From NCBI GenBank assembly GCA_030949825.1, contig JAUZSC010000008.1, positions 62,001 through 126,000 on the forward strand: a DNA stretch of 64,000 nucleotides, written 5' to 3'. Position numbers and translations under genes: made by a program. The number at the start of each line of letters is the position of its first letter. The stretch's first letter is position 1. The notes under the pieces are model-generated. The model ran no database searches. It saw only the letters and a program-made list of their open reading frames with translations, and had not been told where the DNA came from. Source of the DNA: Sulfurimonas sp. (lineage in GTDB: Bacteria > Campylobacterota > Campylobacteria > Campylobacterales > Sulfurimonadaceae). Of this stretch, positions 22,121 through 31,632 are shown piece by piece.

Positions 22121-22936
22121 TTAGAGCTTTAAGAGTCTACTATAGCATTCTTTTGTATTTTCACCTGTAATTTTACATATAAGTTTTACTTGAACTTTTT
22201 TTGCTAAATCAAGGTTTAAAATATCTTTTTGGCTAATTGCAGAAGTATTTTGCATTTGAGCAGCCTTGAGAACCACAACCCATTCACCTCTATAGTTTCC
22301 ATCTAGTTTTTTTAAGATTTCACTCGCATTTCCATGAACATATCTTTGGTACTTCTTTGTAAGCTCTTTTGCTAAAAACAGTTCACGAGAAGGTTCAATT
22401 TCTTGAAGTTCTAAAAGAAGTTTTTCAAGTCTATGGGGGGATTCATAAAGAATTGTAGTGTATCCATTATGAAGTGCCTTTTGCAGACCTGCACTTCGAG
22501 AGTCTCCCTTATGGTCTAAAAAACCAAAAAAGAGCATCTGTGTTTGAACAAATCCACTCGCTACAAAGGCAGTTAAAAGTGCATTTGCACCGGGGAGAAC
22601 ATCATATTCTACAGCATTATCTATACAGTAACGCACTAAAATTTGACCAGGGTCACTCACTCCGGGCATCCCTGCATCACTTGCATAAACAATATTTTGC
22701 TCAAAAAAAGAAGTTTCTAGTTTTTCAACAAAAGCTTGTTCATTATGCGAATGGAGCGATATAAATTTTTGATTTTCTTTAAAGGAAGTGTTGTAGCGTT
22801 CTTTTAAAATGTTGATGAGTTTTTTTGTAACGCGAGTGTCCTCGCAAAGGAGTATATCAGCATCTCTTAAAACTTCTATAGCCCTAAGAGACATGTCGCC
22901 TATGTTTCCAATCGGAGTTGGAATAAGGCTCAACAT
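22121..22936 (-). CDS. rsmI: 16S rRNA (cytidine1402-2'-O)-methyltransferase
   Basis: A 271-residue tetrapyrrole-methylase-fold enzyme that methylates C1402 of 16S rRNA. It begins with LIPTPIGNIGDMSLRAIEVL and has CEDTRVTKKL, SDAGMPGVSDPG and YESPHRL in the family order. It lies 11 nt downstream of rpmE on the same strand. Confidence 0.93.
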   Translation of the reverse strand: MLSLIPTPIGNIGDMSLRAIEVLRDADILLCEDTRVTKKLINILKERYNTSFKENQKFISLHSHNEQAFVEKLETSFFEQNIVYASDAGMPGVSDPGQILVRYCIDNAVEYDVLPGANALLTAFVASGFVQTQMLFFGFLDHKGDSRSAGLQKALHNGYTTILYESPHRLEKLLLELQEIEPSRELFLAKELTKKYQRYVHGNASEILKKLDGNYRGEWVVVLKAAQMQNTSAISQKDILNLDLAKKVQVKLICKITGENTKECYSRLLKL

Positions 22937-22947
22937 AGTTTAGAAAA

Positions 22948-23148
22948 CTATTTTTTAGCGTAACGAGCGTTAAACTTCTCGATTCTACCAGCTGTATCTA
23001 CCATTCTCTCAGAACCTGTGAAAAATGGGTGACATTCTGAACAGATGTCTATTTTAAGAGTGTCTTGAGCAGCTCTATTTTCAAATGTGTTTCCACATGC
23101 ACATGAAACAGTACATTTTACAAATTCTGGGTGTAAATCTTTTCTCAT
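22948..23148 (-). CDS. rpmE: 50S ribosomal protein L31
   Basis: A 66-residue L31 of the zinc-binding (C+) type. The metal-ligand cysteines are visible in [11 protein letters not shown] and CSECHPF, followed by the typical [17 protein letters not shown]. It leads a short run with rsmI. The 100 nt upstream contain AT-rich sequence suitable for a promoter and no gene. Confidence 0.96.
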   Translation of the reverse strand: MRKDLHPEFVKCTVSCACGNTFENRAAQDTLKIDICSECHPFFTGSERMVDTAGRIEKFNARYAKK

Positions 23149-23249
23149 TATTTTGCCTTTTGATACGCGTCTTGTGTACGCATATCTATATATTTTTTAA
23201 ATCCGTATGGGGGCAGATTTTATCGACTGAAATTATATCTAAAATTTTC

Positions 23250-23929
23250 TTAAAGTAAAACTTTACTTGCTACCGCCATAACAGCTGATTCTGAGCGTAA
23301 GATCATAGGAGTGTTCAGCCTAAAAATATCTTGTTCCTTTAGAAGTGCTCGTTCATTTTGAGAAAACCCTCCTTCGCAACCTATTAAAACTGTTTTTATA
23401 TCTGTATATTCATCTAAAGTTTTGTCCGTAAAATCAAATACTTTTGTCTGAGGAAACTCTTTTATAAAAGCTCTTATATCTTTATAAGTGTCAAACTCTA
23501 TATATGTACTTCGTCCACATTGTTGCATGGAAGCTTCTAAGATTCTGTTGAAGCGTTTCGTATCGAGTTTAAAGTTCTTCTGACTTCTCTCACAAGAGAT
23601 AAAAGAGATTTTACTTACACCTATTTCAGATAAAGATGGAAGTATTTTTTCTATGGACTTAGCATCTATTAAACACCAGCCGATATGAAGTTCTTTTTGA
23701 GATGCTACTACTTGATGTGTAGATGAAATTCTTTTTAGTTCCATGTTTCGATTTTGTATGTCTATGATTTCGTATTCAAACAAAGTGTCCATCTCTTTTT
23801 TTTTGAGCGAAAAGCGATAGTATCGCCTACTCCATGCCGTCTTACTTTTACGAGGTACTTAAATATTTCACCCTTTATTATCAACTCTTCTTTTGGTATT
23901 TCATCAAGTAAAATATAAATCAAATCCAC
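23250..23929 (-). CDS. rsmE: 16S rRNA (uracil1498-N3)-methyltransferase (frameshifted in this sequence)
   Basis: A SPOUT-fold enzyme that methylates U1498 of 16S rRNA, about 225 residues when restored. The N-terminal PUA-like part reads YLVKVRRHGVGDTIAFR. The catalytic part has IGWCLIDAKSIEKIL, LIGCEGGFSQNE and ILRSESAVMA near the C-terminus. The frame breaks in a run of nine T (23796-23804, plus); seven or ten would restore it. I chose the GTG at 23929, which overlaps the preceding membrane-protein gene by 10 nt, because it gives the usual N-terminus and length. Confidence 0.88.
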
Positions 23930-24328
23930 ATCCAAACAGAAATACTTAATGTTGTGAGTAGCTCTAAGGCAAGCATACTAAATGCCATTCTTTTATACGC
24001 TACTAAAAGTGTATTATCGCTCTTTTTTTAAATATTTCAGTGTCTTAATTCTTTTTACTTCAAGCACTATAATCACTAAAGAAAAAACAATCATTAAAAT
24101 ATTTTCAATACTAAAGTCCAGATGCTTTGCTGCCATCATAACAACACCCGTAAAAATAATTCCGCCAAGAGCCATAGAACTAAGCGGTGTAAAAATACTC
24201 ATCTGTCTTTGGTAGTGTGCGATATCTTTTGCATTGGCTAACATAATAGCATTCATACCTATAACAACTAAAATCCCAATAACACTGTAGTAATGTGTTA
24301 CAATACTCATATCATACATTTCATTCAT
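23920..24328 (-). CDS. Hypothetical four-helix membrane protein (one-base frameshift in this sequence)
   Basis: About 135 residues when restored, with four predicted membrane helices (GILVVIGMNAIMLANA, MALGGIIFTGVVMM, ILMIVFSLVIIVLEV and a C-terminal FSMLALELLTTLSISVWMW). The break is a run of seven T (24023-24029, plus) that should be six; without it the last helix is lost. The restored 3' end overlaps rsmE. No function is recognised. Divergent from moeA. Confidence 0.65.
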
Positions 24329-24358
24329 AGTGAAAGTATATTCAAGTAAAGGTAAATA

Positions 24359-25585
24359 ATGGCTGTAACAGTAGAAGAAGCATTAGAAATCATATATACA
24401 CAAATAAAACCTAAATCAATCAAAATTTTACCTATAGAGCAGTCTCTTGGGTGTATTTTAGCTGAAGATATTGTTGCAAGACATAATCTTCCTCCTTTTG
24501 ATAACTCCGCTATGGATGGTTATGCGGTGAAGCTTTGTGATGCTTCTCGTTCTGTCATACTTGAGCATACTATTTTTGCAGGGGATAACTCAGATGCTGT
24601 TTTAGAAGAAGGCTCTGCTATTAAGATAATGACAGGTGCGCGGATTCCTAAAGGCTGTGAGTGTATCGTTCCTATTGAGGATACTACTGAGTCTAGCAAT
24701 GGAGTAAATCTACCTCCAAAGCTTAGTCTTTCTAAACATATTCGTTTAAGAGGTGAAGATATAAAAGCAGGTGATAAACTTCTCTACACTGGGGACAAAC
24801 TCCATGCCCATCAAATCACACTTTTAGCATCGCAGGGTATCAGTCATACTAAGATTTATAAGCGTCCTAAAATCGCACTCTTTGCATCTGGAAGTGAATT
24901 AAAAATGCATTTTGAGACAGTAGAGTCGCACCAACTTTATAATACAAATGCGCCTACCTTTATGGCACGCGCTTTAGAGCTGGGTTGTACGGTTGATTTT
25001 ATTGGAACGGCTGTGGATACAGTAGAGAGTTTAAAAGAACATATTAAAAGTGCCTTAGATGCTGACCTTATCATAACGAGCGGTGGTGTGAGTGTTGGAG
25101 ATGCTGATTTTACTAGGGAAGCATTTGCTTCATTTGATTGCGATGTGTTTTTTAACAAAATCCATATCAAACCAGGAAAACCTACTACTGTTGGCAAAAT
25201 CGGAGATACTATAATTTTAAATCTACCCGGAAATCCACTTGCTGCTGCTATGAACTTTGAACTCTTTGGGCAAAGTATTATCTTAGCGCTAAGTGGAAAT
25301 ACTTCAAAATATATAAATACAATCAAAGCAAAAATGAAAAATGATTACGCTGTGAGAGCTGGACGAAGAAGTTTAGTTCCTGGAGTTTTTGATGGAGAGT
25401 ATTTTACTCCATGCAAGAAGTTTGCACCAGGGATGGTTTCTCCTCTAGCACATTCAAATGCTTATATTATGCTTGATGAAGCCTGTGAAGGTTTTCAGGC
25501 AGATAGTACGGTAAATATTATTTCAACACAGTTTAGTTTTACTTCTAAACACTCTTTGGATTTAAGAAGCTCTCCCCAGCCTTAA
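24359..25585 (+). CDS. moeA: Molybdopterin molybdenumtransferase
   Basis: A 408-residue MoeA that inserts molybdate into adenylated molybdopterin. It has the N-terminal PPFDNSAMDGYAV, MTGARIPKGCECIVPIED, the MoCF segment TSGGVSVGDAD and the phosphate-binding LPGNPLAAAMNFE. An AAGG site precedes the ATG. The last 41 nt overlap the convergent queD gene. moaA lies 1.3 kb away on the other strand, so molybdenum-cofactor and queuosine genes are intermixed here. Confidence 0.93.
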   Translation: MAVTVEEALEIIYTQIKPKSIKILPIEQSLGCILAEDIVARHNLPPFDNSAMDGYAVKLCDASRSVILEHTIFAGDNSDAVLEEGSAIKIMTGARIPKGCECIVPIEDTTESSNGVNLPPKLSLSKHIRLRGEDIKAGDKLLYTGDKLHAHQITLLASQGISHTKIYKRPKIALFASGSELKMHFETVESHQLYNTNAPTFMARALELGCTVDFIGTAVDTVESLKEHIKSALDADLIITSGGVSVGDADFTREAFASFDCDVFFNKIHIKPGKPTTVGKIGDTIILNLPGNPLAAAMNFELFGQSIILALSGNTSKYINTIKAKMKNDYAVRAGRRSLVPGVFDGEYFTPCKKFAPGMVSPLAHSNAYIMLDEACEGFQADSTVNIISTQFSFTSKHSLDLRSSPQP

Positions 25586-26126
25586 GTTTTTCAAAGAGTT
25601 CGCTGTCGCCCCACTCTTCTTTTATACTTTGAGAAAATATGATATCTGCTAGTTGTATTAAACCCATTTTTTGGGAGTAAGCATCTTCTTTAAAACATTG
25701 GGCATAGCCTGTCTCTGTTTCGTGGACTATAATGCTATTTAGGCTAACATTTTTTTCACCGTTTATACTACTTGTTTGTTTTAAAAGTTTATCAATGATA
25801 AGAAATATTACACGAGAAAACTGTTCGGCTGAGGGTGAGACTGGAAGTGTTATCCATCTGTCTGAGTATTTTTTCATGTCACTTACATACTCGGCATCAT
25901 CTTCATTCCAAATAGCTATTGCATGATCAAAACTATCTATGAGTGCTTTCATATTTTGTTTCATTAGACCAAAGTCATACACCATGTGTCCATTATCTAA
26001 AAAGTCAGATTCAAAAAGGAGTTCTATTTTATAAGAATGTCCATGCACTGAGCTTCTGCATCTACTACTTGAGCATCCACGCACTATATGCGCATTTTCA
26101 AACTTAAATAATTTACGAATAATCAC
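25545..26126 (-). CDS. queD: 6-carboxy-5,6,7,8-tetrahydropterin synthase
   Basis: A 193-residue QueD/PTPS family enzyme that makes 6-carboxytetrahydropterin from dihydroneopterin triphosphate for queuosine. The zinc histidines are visible at FENAHIVRGC and SSVHGHSYKIEL, the catalytic region includes FDHAIAIW, and VHETETG is the substrate-binding glutamate. It is longer than E. coli QueD because of a C-terminal extension. It starts 1 nt after the queE stop, so queE-queD form an operon. Confidence 0.9.
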   Translation of the reverse strand: MIIRKLFKFENAHIVRGCSSSRCRSSVHGHSYKIELLFESDFLDNGHMVYDFGLMKQNMKALIDSFDHAIAIWNEDDAEYVSDMKKYSDRWITLPVSPSAEQFSRVIFLIIDKLLKQTSSINGEKNVSLNSIIVHETETGYAQCFKEDAYSQKMGLIQLADIIFSQSIKEEWGDSELFEKLKAGESFLNPKSV

Positions 26127-26127
26127 T

Positions 26128-26886
26128 TTAGACTCCTTTATTCTGATCCCAGATTCTGATATGTAATCTATCTGAAAAATTATACCCTTTTGTTTTACAA
26201 AAATCTATAAGCGGTTCGGTATTGTTTTCTACTTCTTGTTTACTTCCACCCAAAGGCATGCAATAGACCTTAGTTTTTGGAGAATGAAGTAAAATCTCAT
26301 TTATCTCTTCTTCTAAACCTAGCGTAATCGACTCAGCATCTATAGAAAACTTAAAAAATGCCTCTTTTGCATTCGATGCAAGCGAGTAAATCACATCACC
26401 ATTCACTCTCTTTTTTAAAGGCTCATTCGAATTTGAAAGCTTCACTGAAAGAGCAAATATACACTTTTTATAGACTGGGTACTTGTTAAAATCAACTGCT
26501 AAAGAACCATTTGTTTCAAAAGTTATTCTATGTCCCATTGCATCTAATGTATTTAAGAAATCAACAAAAATCTCATCATTCGCATAGATGAGTGGTTCAC
26601 CACCTGTCATAACTATATCTACAGCATCTGGGAGTTCATAAAGATCTAAAATATTTAGTAATTCTTGTGACTTTTGTATAGGAATCCAAGTATGGGCAAA
26701 GTGTTCTTTGTTTACAGCATAAACCGTATCGCAGCCTTGGACTTCTACACCATCCTCAGCAGTTTCTTTGCATCCAAAACCTTCGCACTTCATGTTGCAT
26801 CCACCAAATCTTAAAAAAAGAGAGGGTGTTCCAGTGTATTTTCCCTCGCCTTGAATGGAGTAAAAATGTTCTACTAAATAGAGCAA
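26128..26886 (-). CDS. queE: 7-carboxy-7-deazaguanine synthase
   Basis: A 252-residue radical-SAM enzyme that converts QueD's product to 7-carboxy-7-deazaguanine. It opens with YSIQGEGKYTGTPSLFLRFG, followed by a cysteine-rich cluster loop (GGCNMKCEGFGC), MTGGEPL and ITFETNGSL. It is transcribed directly after moaA (3 nt gap) and before queD. Confidence 0.92.
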   Translation of the reverse strand: MLYLVEHFYSIQGEGKYTGTPSLFLRFGGCNMKCEGFGCKETAEDGVEVQGCDTVYAVNKEHFAHTWIPIQKSQELLNILDLYELPDAVDIVMTGGEPLIYANDEIFVDFLNTLDAMGHRITFETNGSLAVDFNKYPVYKKCIFALSVKLSNSNEPLKKRVNGDVIYSLASNAKEAFFKFSIDAESITLGLEEEINEILLHSPKTKVYCMPLGGSKQEVENNTEPLIDFCKTKGYNFSDRLHIRIWDQNKGV

Positions 26887-26889
26887 ACT

Positions 26890-27854
26890 CTAGCCACCCG
26901 TTTCATAAAAAGCTCGTGATGAGACTTCATCATCTTCACCACCCCAACGATTTTTCTCAGGTTTAGTTCGTACTACTTCTTTTAAAACAGCAGCCGCACC
27001 TTTTATATCACCTTTTTTGATAGACGCAGATATACTCATAGCCTCATCAAAATAAAGACAAGGAATAAGATTTCCCTCAGCTGTTAAACGAATTCTGTTA
27101 CATTTTTTGCAAAAATCATCTTCATAAGGTTCTATAATTCCAAAACGGTATCCATCTTTCATTGTATAGTAATGAGAAGGAGAACTGCCATCAAATCCAT
27201 CATCTGTAAATTCGTATTTTTCTCTGAGTATTGCTAAAAGTTCAGGTGATTTCATGCCTTGAATCTCTTTTGCTGCAAACTTATTTTCCATGTACTCTAT
27301 AAAGCGTATAGACATATTTCGTTCTTTACAGTACTCTAAAACACTCACAATCTCTTGTGCGTTTACTGTTTTCATCGGTACCATATTTACTTTTACTTTA
27401 AGTCCGACATGCAAGGCTTCATCTACACCCTCTAAAACATTTTTTAGAACATCTTTTCCAGCGATATCTTTAGCAACTTCGGGTATTAGAGTATCTACAC
27501 TTACATTGATTCGTTTAAGTCCGGCATCTTTTAATCTTTGCGCGGCACCTTTGAGTAAAAAAGCATTAGTAGTCATTGCTAAATCTACACTCGGTTCATA
27601 ATCGTAAATCATTTTTATAAACTTATCGAGACCTTCACGAAGAAGTGGTTCACCACCTGTGATTCTGATTTTTTAACACCCTCATCTATAGCTACTTTCA
27701 TAAACTCAAAGAGCTCTTCAAATGTAAGGAGGTTTTCTTTAGGCACCCAAGAAAAAGGTTTCTCAGGCATGCAGTATGTGCATCTAAAGTTACAGCGTTC
27801 TGTTACCGATACTCGCAGGTAGTCTACTACTCTGTCATAACTGTCTATTAGCAT
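26890..27854 (-). CDS. moaA: GTP 3',8-cyclase (one-base frameshift in this sequence)
   Basis: The radical-SAM enzyme of the first molybdopterin step, about 321 residues when restored. The N-terminal cluster is [11 protein letters not shown], and the C-terminal second cluster includes [20 protein letters not shown]. The C-terminal Gly-Gly tail needed for activity is present (YETGG). The frame breaks at a run of six T (27669-27674, plus) that should be seven; [14 protein letters not shown] then reads through. It overlaps an upstream 32-residue gene by 1 nt (TAATG). Confidence 0.93.
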
Positions 27855-27952
27855 TAAGTGTTTGTATCAGTATCAAAGGTGACTGTTTCATAAACTGAAT
27901 AGAGAATCCCACCAAATACTACTAATGCAATAATAATTTTAAAATATTCCAT
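27854..27952 (-). CDS. Tiny membrane protein, 32 residues
   Basis: The product has one hydrophobic helix ([19 protein letters not shown]) and an acidic tail (DTDTNT). AAGGA lies 7 nt upstream of the ATG. Both ends overlap neighbours as TAATG: the start overlaps the stop of the 75-residue gene and the stop overlaps the moaA start, so it is embedded in one coupled transcript. No family is recognised. Confidence 0.6.
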   Translation of the reverse strand: MEYFKIIIALVVFGGILYSVYETVTFDTDTNT

Positions 27953-28179
27953 TATAAATTCCTTAAACTTCTTATCTTACGTAAAATAATTCTATTTACA
28001 TAGATTATTCCTGCCGTTATAGATATAGATATAATTAAAAATAGTATAAAGTCTATTAAATCAAATTTATTATAATTTTTATATATCCAAGCAATAAAAG
28101 AAACATTAATAGCAATCATAATACTAAAAACAACTTTTAAATAACCTATACTTTCTTTTATCTCATCTATTTGTGCCAT
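27952..28179 (-). CDS. Small two-helix membrane protein, 75 residues
   Basis: Two hydrophobic segments (VVFSIMIAINVSFIAWIY and IDFILFLIISISITAGIIYV) follow a short charged N-terminus, and a basic C-terminal tail ends the protein. Its stop overlaps the start of the next tiny gene. The family is not recognised. Small two-helix proteins like this occur as accessory genes, so horizontal origin is possible. Confidence 0.6.
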   Translation of the reverse strand: MAQIDEIKESIGYLKVVFSIMIAINVSFIAWIYKNYNKFDLIDFILFLIISISITAGIIYVNRIILRKIRSLRNL

Positions 28180-28222
28180 AACTAATTATACTCTTCTAAA
28201 TTAAAAGCTAAATAAATAAAAT

Positions 28223-28957
28223 TTACTTCGCTAATATATCAGCTTTCATTGCTTTGAACTCTTCGTTAGTTAGGAGTCCTTGTTTTTTCATTTCGTATGC
28301 TTCTTTTATGTCGTTGAGTTTTGACGATGAAGAAGAGCTTGGAGTAGAGTTTTGCATTGCCGCTGGAGCTGCTACTGCTGCCGTGCCGGCACCCATTGCT
28401 TTTAGTTTTTTCTCTATGATTGCATCTATCTCTGCTTCACTCATTGATGGAACTTTGCCTTTAGCATCTGCATCTACTGTGCTTCCGCCAAAAGCTGGAA
28501 CATAGGCTGCCATATCTACTTCAAATGAACCTGCTAATTTACTCTCTTTTAAATCTTGTCTTGCTACACTTGCATGAACTTGTTCAAAACTATACGGCTC
28601 ACCAAAAGCAGCACTTTGTGTTTTTAGGTAGTATGTTTGTCCAGCTACTAAACTTAATTTTACATATTTTTCTTCTATATTTTTACGAACTGCTGTAAAA
28701 AGTACTGTCTCTGGCTTCATGTCAAAGACTTTATATTCTCCAGCTTCTATAGTTCCTGCTACATTTTTACGGTTGATTTGGATTTTATACTTTGAATCTT
28801 CCATAGAATCATCCATGCCTGATTGAGAATCTGTTACATACATGTAGACTAATGCTGCATCTTTGAGTGGTTCTTGTGTTTTAAATGCTGTTTTTGTAGG
28901 ACACCCAGTGATGAAAAATGTGAGTGATAAAATAAGTAATGTTTTTGTAAGTGTCAT
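28223..28957 (-). CDS. Lipoprotein with DUF2846-like domain and C-terminal SHOCT motif
   Basis: A 244-residue predicted lipoprotein: the signal peptide ends in the lipobox FITGC. A beta-rich domain (about 30-140) resembles DUF2846. A low-complexity Ala/Ser linker follows, and the last 30 residues (LNDIKEAYEMKKQGLLTNEE onward) match the SHOCT short C-terminal domain. It probably faces the periplasm on the inner or outer membrane. No function is known. A stem of GAGAGA/TCTCTC around 28970-28992 surrounds its promoter region. Confidence 0.72.
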   Translation of the reverse strand: MTLTKTLLILSLTFFITGCPTKTAFKTQEPLKDAALVYMYVTDSQSGMDDSMEDSKYKIQINRKNVAGTIEAGEYKVFDMKPETVLFTAVRKNIEEKYVKLSLVAGQTYYLKTQSAAFGEPYSFEQVHASVARQDLKESKLAGSFEVDMAAYVPAFGGSTVDADAKGKVPSMSEAEIDAIIEKKLKAMGAGTAAVAAPAAMQNSTPSSSSSSKLNDIKEAYEMKKQGLLTNEEFKAMKADILAK

Positions 28958-29051
28958 AGGTTTCTCTCTTTTTTAAAATTAGAGAGAGTATAGCATAAGT
29001 TTGTAATGCGTGAAACTTTATATGCATTCTATCTCAGAGAGATGGAACAAG

Positions 29052-29150
29052 CTAATGTTTAATTTTTGAATTATTATCTAGTTTTGTCATAATGTACATT
29101 GTTAGCATTACTCCTACTACAATGAAAAGACCTGCAAATTCTAAACTCAT
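29052..29150 (-). CDS. Tiny membrane protein, 32 residues
   Basis: One hydrophobic helix (LEFAGLFIVVGVMLTMYIM) with a short polar tail. AGGAG lies 6 nt upstream of the ATG. It begins 1 nt after the stop of the 57-residue gene, so the two are coupled. Not recognised. Confidence 0.5.
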   Translation of the reverse strand: MSLEFAGLFIVVGVMLTMYIMTKLDNNSKIKH

Positions 29151-29151
29151 T

Positions 29152-29325
29152 TCATTCTCCTATTTTTATTAAAAAAGCACCGACTATAAATGCAATAAAT
29201 ACTATCCATAAAGAGTATATATTAATACTTTCATCTTTAATTAACGGTGTTACAATAGCTAAACCTAAAATAATTTTAGATATATCATAAAGATATTTTC
29301 CAGTTTCTGTATATACTTTTTTCAT
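29152..29325 (-). CDS. Small two-helix membrane protein, 57 residues
   Basis: The product has two hydrophobic segments (ISKIILGLAIVTPLI and LWIVFIAFIVGAFLI) after a conserved-looking TGKYLYD start. The GKYL(Y)D(I)SK pattern is reminiscent of the DUF6722 group, but I hold this at low confidence. It forms a two-gene unit with the following 32-residue gene. No clear Shine-Dalgarno is present. Confidence 0.5.
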   Translation of the reverse strand: MKKVYTETGKYLYDISKIILGLAIVTPLIKDESINIYSLWIVFIAFIVGAFLIKIGE

Positions 29326-29380
29326 AAAGCATTATAACATAAAAAGTAAGTTTGTGTTTGAGGTTTGTTTTGAAGAGTTT

Positions 29381-29403
29381 GTTCCCAAGTAAAACTTGGG
29401 AAC
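29381..29403. terminator. Perfect 9-bp stem-loop downstream of the porin gene
   Basis: GTTCCCAAG and CTTGGGAAC flank a five-base TAAAA loop, 50 nt after the porin stop. No U-run follows on either strand, so it may be a transcript-stabilising stem or a factor-dependent end rather than a classical terminator. Confidence 0.5.
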
Positions 29404-29452
29404 AAGGTAGAGCGTGTTTCGAGTTTGTTGAACTTTATCTTTTAAGAAAAGA

Positions 29453-30872
29453 CTAGAAGTTGTAACGAGCCCAGAAACGAACTACTGTATCTTTAGTCAT
29501 ATTTCTATTGTTAAGACTTGTAGTTGTATTCATAGTACCACCGTTATCGATGTCACGGATTGCAGCGATTGCGAAATATTGAACACCACCAGCTTTAACT
29601 TTGTAAACTAAGTCTAGCTCGTTGTAATCTGTATCACCTGTGATTCCAGTATTAGCAGATTGATTAGTGTTACCCATAGTAGTCATACCATAGTTAACAG
29701 CAAATTTACCGATAGAACCAGCGTCATATCCAACACCTAAAACGATAGTATCTGCATCTAAAGAGATCATGTTTTGATTGTACATCATTTGAGAATATAA
29801 TGGAGATTTAATTCCTGTACCTGTATTTTGAACTGAAACACCTACTTTACCAGTAGCTACAGCGTCAACAGTTGTATAGATTGCTTTTAAAGACACTCCA
29901 CTAATTTTTGTAGACAGCTTTGCACCATATGCAGTAGTATCATCCATTGCAACAGCACCTAGAGCAGTCTTTGTATTAAGTGTACTATCTGGACTAACTT
30001 TTCCACCTTGAAGACCTAGTTTAATACTAGCTGGTAAAGCTATTTGAGCATCTACCCATATAGCATCAGCACCAATACTTGTACGAGTAGGTAGAACATT
30101 TGTTGAACCTAGAGCTGCTGCTACACGAGAGTTAGGTGTAAGGTTTTTACCAACATCTTTTAAATCATAATAACTTACTGTTAAAGTTGTCATTGGAATT
30201 AATTTAGTTTGAGCTGTAATCATGTATGCAGCACCAGTTACATCTACTTTACCTGCTGATGTTTGTGTAACGATGTCACTTGTAGTACCAAGACTCATAC
30301 CAGTTCCACCAGTTACATAAGCACCAACTAAAGTAGTTTTTGGTAAATCAGTATTGATAGCGATGATTGCATCAAAAGTATTTTTATATACATTCCAACC
30401 CTCTGAGTATGCTAAAGGAGAAAGTGATTTAGGAAGTTCTTGACGACCAGCTTTAAATGTAGTGTTTGCAATTTGTTTAGCTATGAATATTTTCGTCAGA
30501 GCTAAATCAGCAGTTGTAGCATTTGTAGTATTTGCAGATTGTTTTTGACCATTTACTGCAGTTTTATCTAAACCTAAAGAACCAAGGTAAGTGATTTGAG
30601 AACCGAAAGTAAAATTATTACCAAGATCAGAACCTAAATTTAATTGAATACCAGCTGCTGCTACTGAACTATCAGTATTAGCAAAACCCTTATCACCATT
30701 GTTATTAGCTGCTGTAGCACCAACAGCTGCATTACCATCACCATTACCATTATGCGTTTCATAGTAAAGTGTAGCTTGACCACTTACATCAATATCGATA
30801 CCTTTTGCAGACGCTGTTGTTGCGCTAAATGCCATTGCAGCTACTGCTGCAGATAAAATAATTTTTTTTCAT
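29453..30872 (-). CDS. Campylobacterota-type outer-membrane porin (one-base frameshift in signal peptide)
   Basis: About 472 residues when restored: signal peptide MKKIILSAAVAAMAFSATTA, then a beta-strand-rich body (GQATLYYET, LGSDLGNNFTFGSQITYLG) ending in the outer-membrane C-terminal aromatic VRFWARYNF. The layout matches the major porins of Campylobacterota that bring solutes across the outer membrane. The break is a run of eight T (30862-30869, plus) that should be seven; without correction the signal peptide is lost. ACAGGAG lies upstream of the ATG at 30872. Confidence 0.87.
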
Positions 30873-30990
30873 TGTTTCTCCTGTTTTGTTTGTAAATATT
30901 TTACATCACTTAATATGAAGTGATAGTTAATGAAGTTCGCGTAAATAAACATTTACTAAAACTCACACCGTAATGTATTTGAGACAGCAC

Positions 30991-30996
30991 ATTATA
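30991..30996 (-). promoter_or_regulatory. Likely -10 box of the porin promoter
   Basis: A perfect TATAAT on the minus strand lies about 120 nt upstream of the porin ATG, leaving a long 5' untranslated leader with a TCACTT/AAGTGA stem near 30906-30923. The upstream -35 is not obvious, as is common in Campylobacterota promoters. Confidence 0.45.
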
Positions 30997-31098
30997 ATGA
31001 GTGTTATTTTAAATGAAGTTTAAACGGGGAGCTTTATTTACACTTTGTTTACTTTTGATACAATTTAGCCTTTTATCTTAAGAAAAACAAATAACACC

Positions 31099-31566
31099 TT
31101 AGCTCTTAAAAGCCCTTACTATAGTGCCAGAAAGTATGTCGTGAAGTGATTTTTTATCTTTCCTAAAAAGTGGTAAAAGTAAACCAAAAAATGTTGTGGC
31201 AGAGAAAATAAAGCAAATAAACCGCCAAAAAGCTCTAAATATCACAATTTTTTGATGACTTTTGCTATCTACTACTTGAATATCATAAGCTTTTTTACCA
31301 GGAGTCTGTCCAAACTTTGCTAAAAGAACAGAATATATAAGAGCATAAGTAAGAACTCCAACAAATGGAGCAAGTTGTGAGGACTTAAAATCATCAGCAC
31401 CATCCATGAAAACATAGGTTATTATATAGAGTATAGGCATATAAATCATAAAGAGGTCTGTTATAAGTGCTTTTATTCTGTTGGGGTATGTGGCATAGAT
31501 GATAGTTTCTACTGTTTTTGTTTCTGGTTTGTTTTTTGATTGTTTTTTTAAGTTACGGAATCTCAT
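31099..31566 (-). CDS. RDD-family membrane protein
   Basis: About 155 residues. The family core is visible as NRIKALITDLFMIYMPIL (RDD-type first helix; here R..A...D), followed by the GQTPGKKAYDIQVVD segment and a C-terminal helix with FRKDKKSLHDILSGT. RDD proteins are small inner-membrane proteins, some acting in ion transport. I chose the ATG at 31566; the frame also opens at a TTG 45 nt upstream, but neither has a good ribosome-binding site. Confidence 0.78.
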   Translation of the reverse strand: MRFRNLKKQSKNKPETKTVETIIYATYPNRIKALITDLFMIYMPILYIITYVFMDGADDFKSSQLAPFVGVLTYALIYSVLLAKFGQTPGKKAYDIQVVDSKSHQKIVIFRAFWRFICFIFSATTFFGLLLPLFRKDKKSLHDILSGTIVRAFKS

Positions 31567-31608
31567 AAGAGGAAGTATAGCAGAAGTATAAAAAACAGAA
31601 GAGGGAGA

Positions 31609-31626
31609 CAAGGGAAAAATCCCTTG
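31609..31626 (-). terminator. Stem-loop after the short-peptide gene, likely terminator
   Basis: A 7-bp perfect stem CAAGGGA/TCCCTTG with an AAAA loop lies just after the peptide stop (minus strand) and is followed on that strand by T-rich sequence. A second perfect stem, CTATGTTA/TAACATAG, overlaps the stop codon. Confidence 0.5.
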
Positions 31627-31632
31627 ACTATG

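Noticed and set aside
23920..24016. A separate short hydrophobic peptide (FSMLALELLTTLSISVWMW) like the candidate toxins
   Set aside because: It reads in frame from the 104-residue membrane gene upstream once a seven-T run is reduced to six, so it is that protein's last helix.
27615..27854. A 79-residue truncated radical-SAM protein separate from moaA
   Set aside because: Adding one base to a run of six T restores the conserved ITGGEPLLR and a normal-length MoaA.
29381..29403. Rho-independent terminator with U-tail for the porin gene
   Set aside because: The stem is perfect but neither strand has a following T-run, so it is listed only as a stem-loop with moderate confidence.
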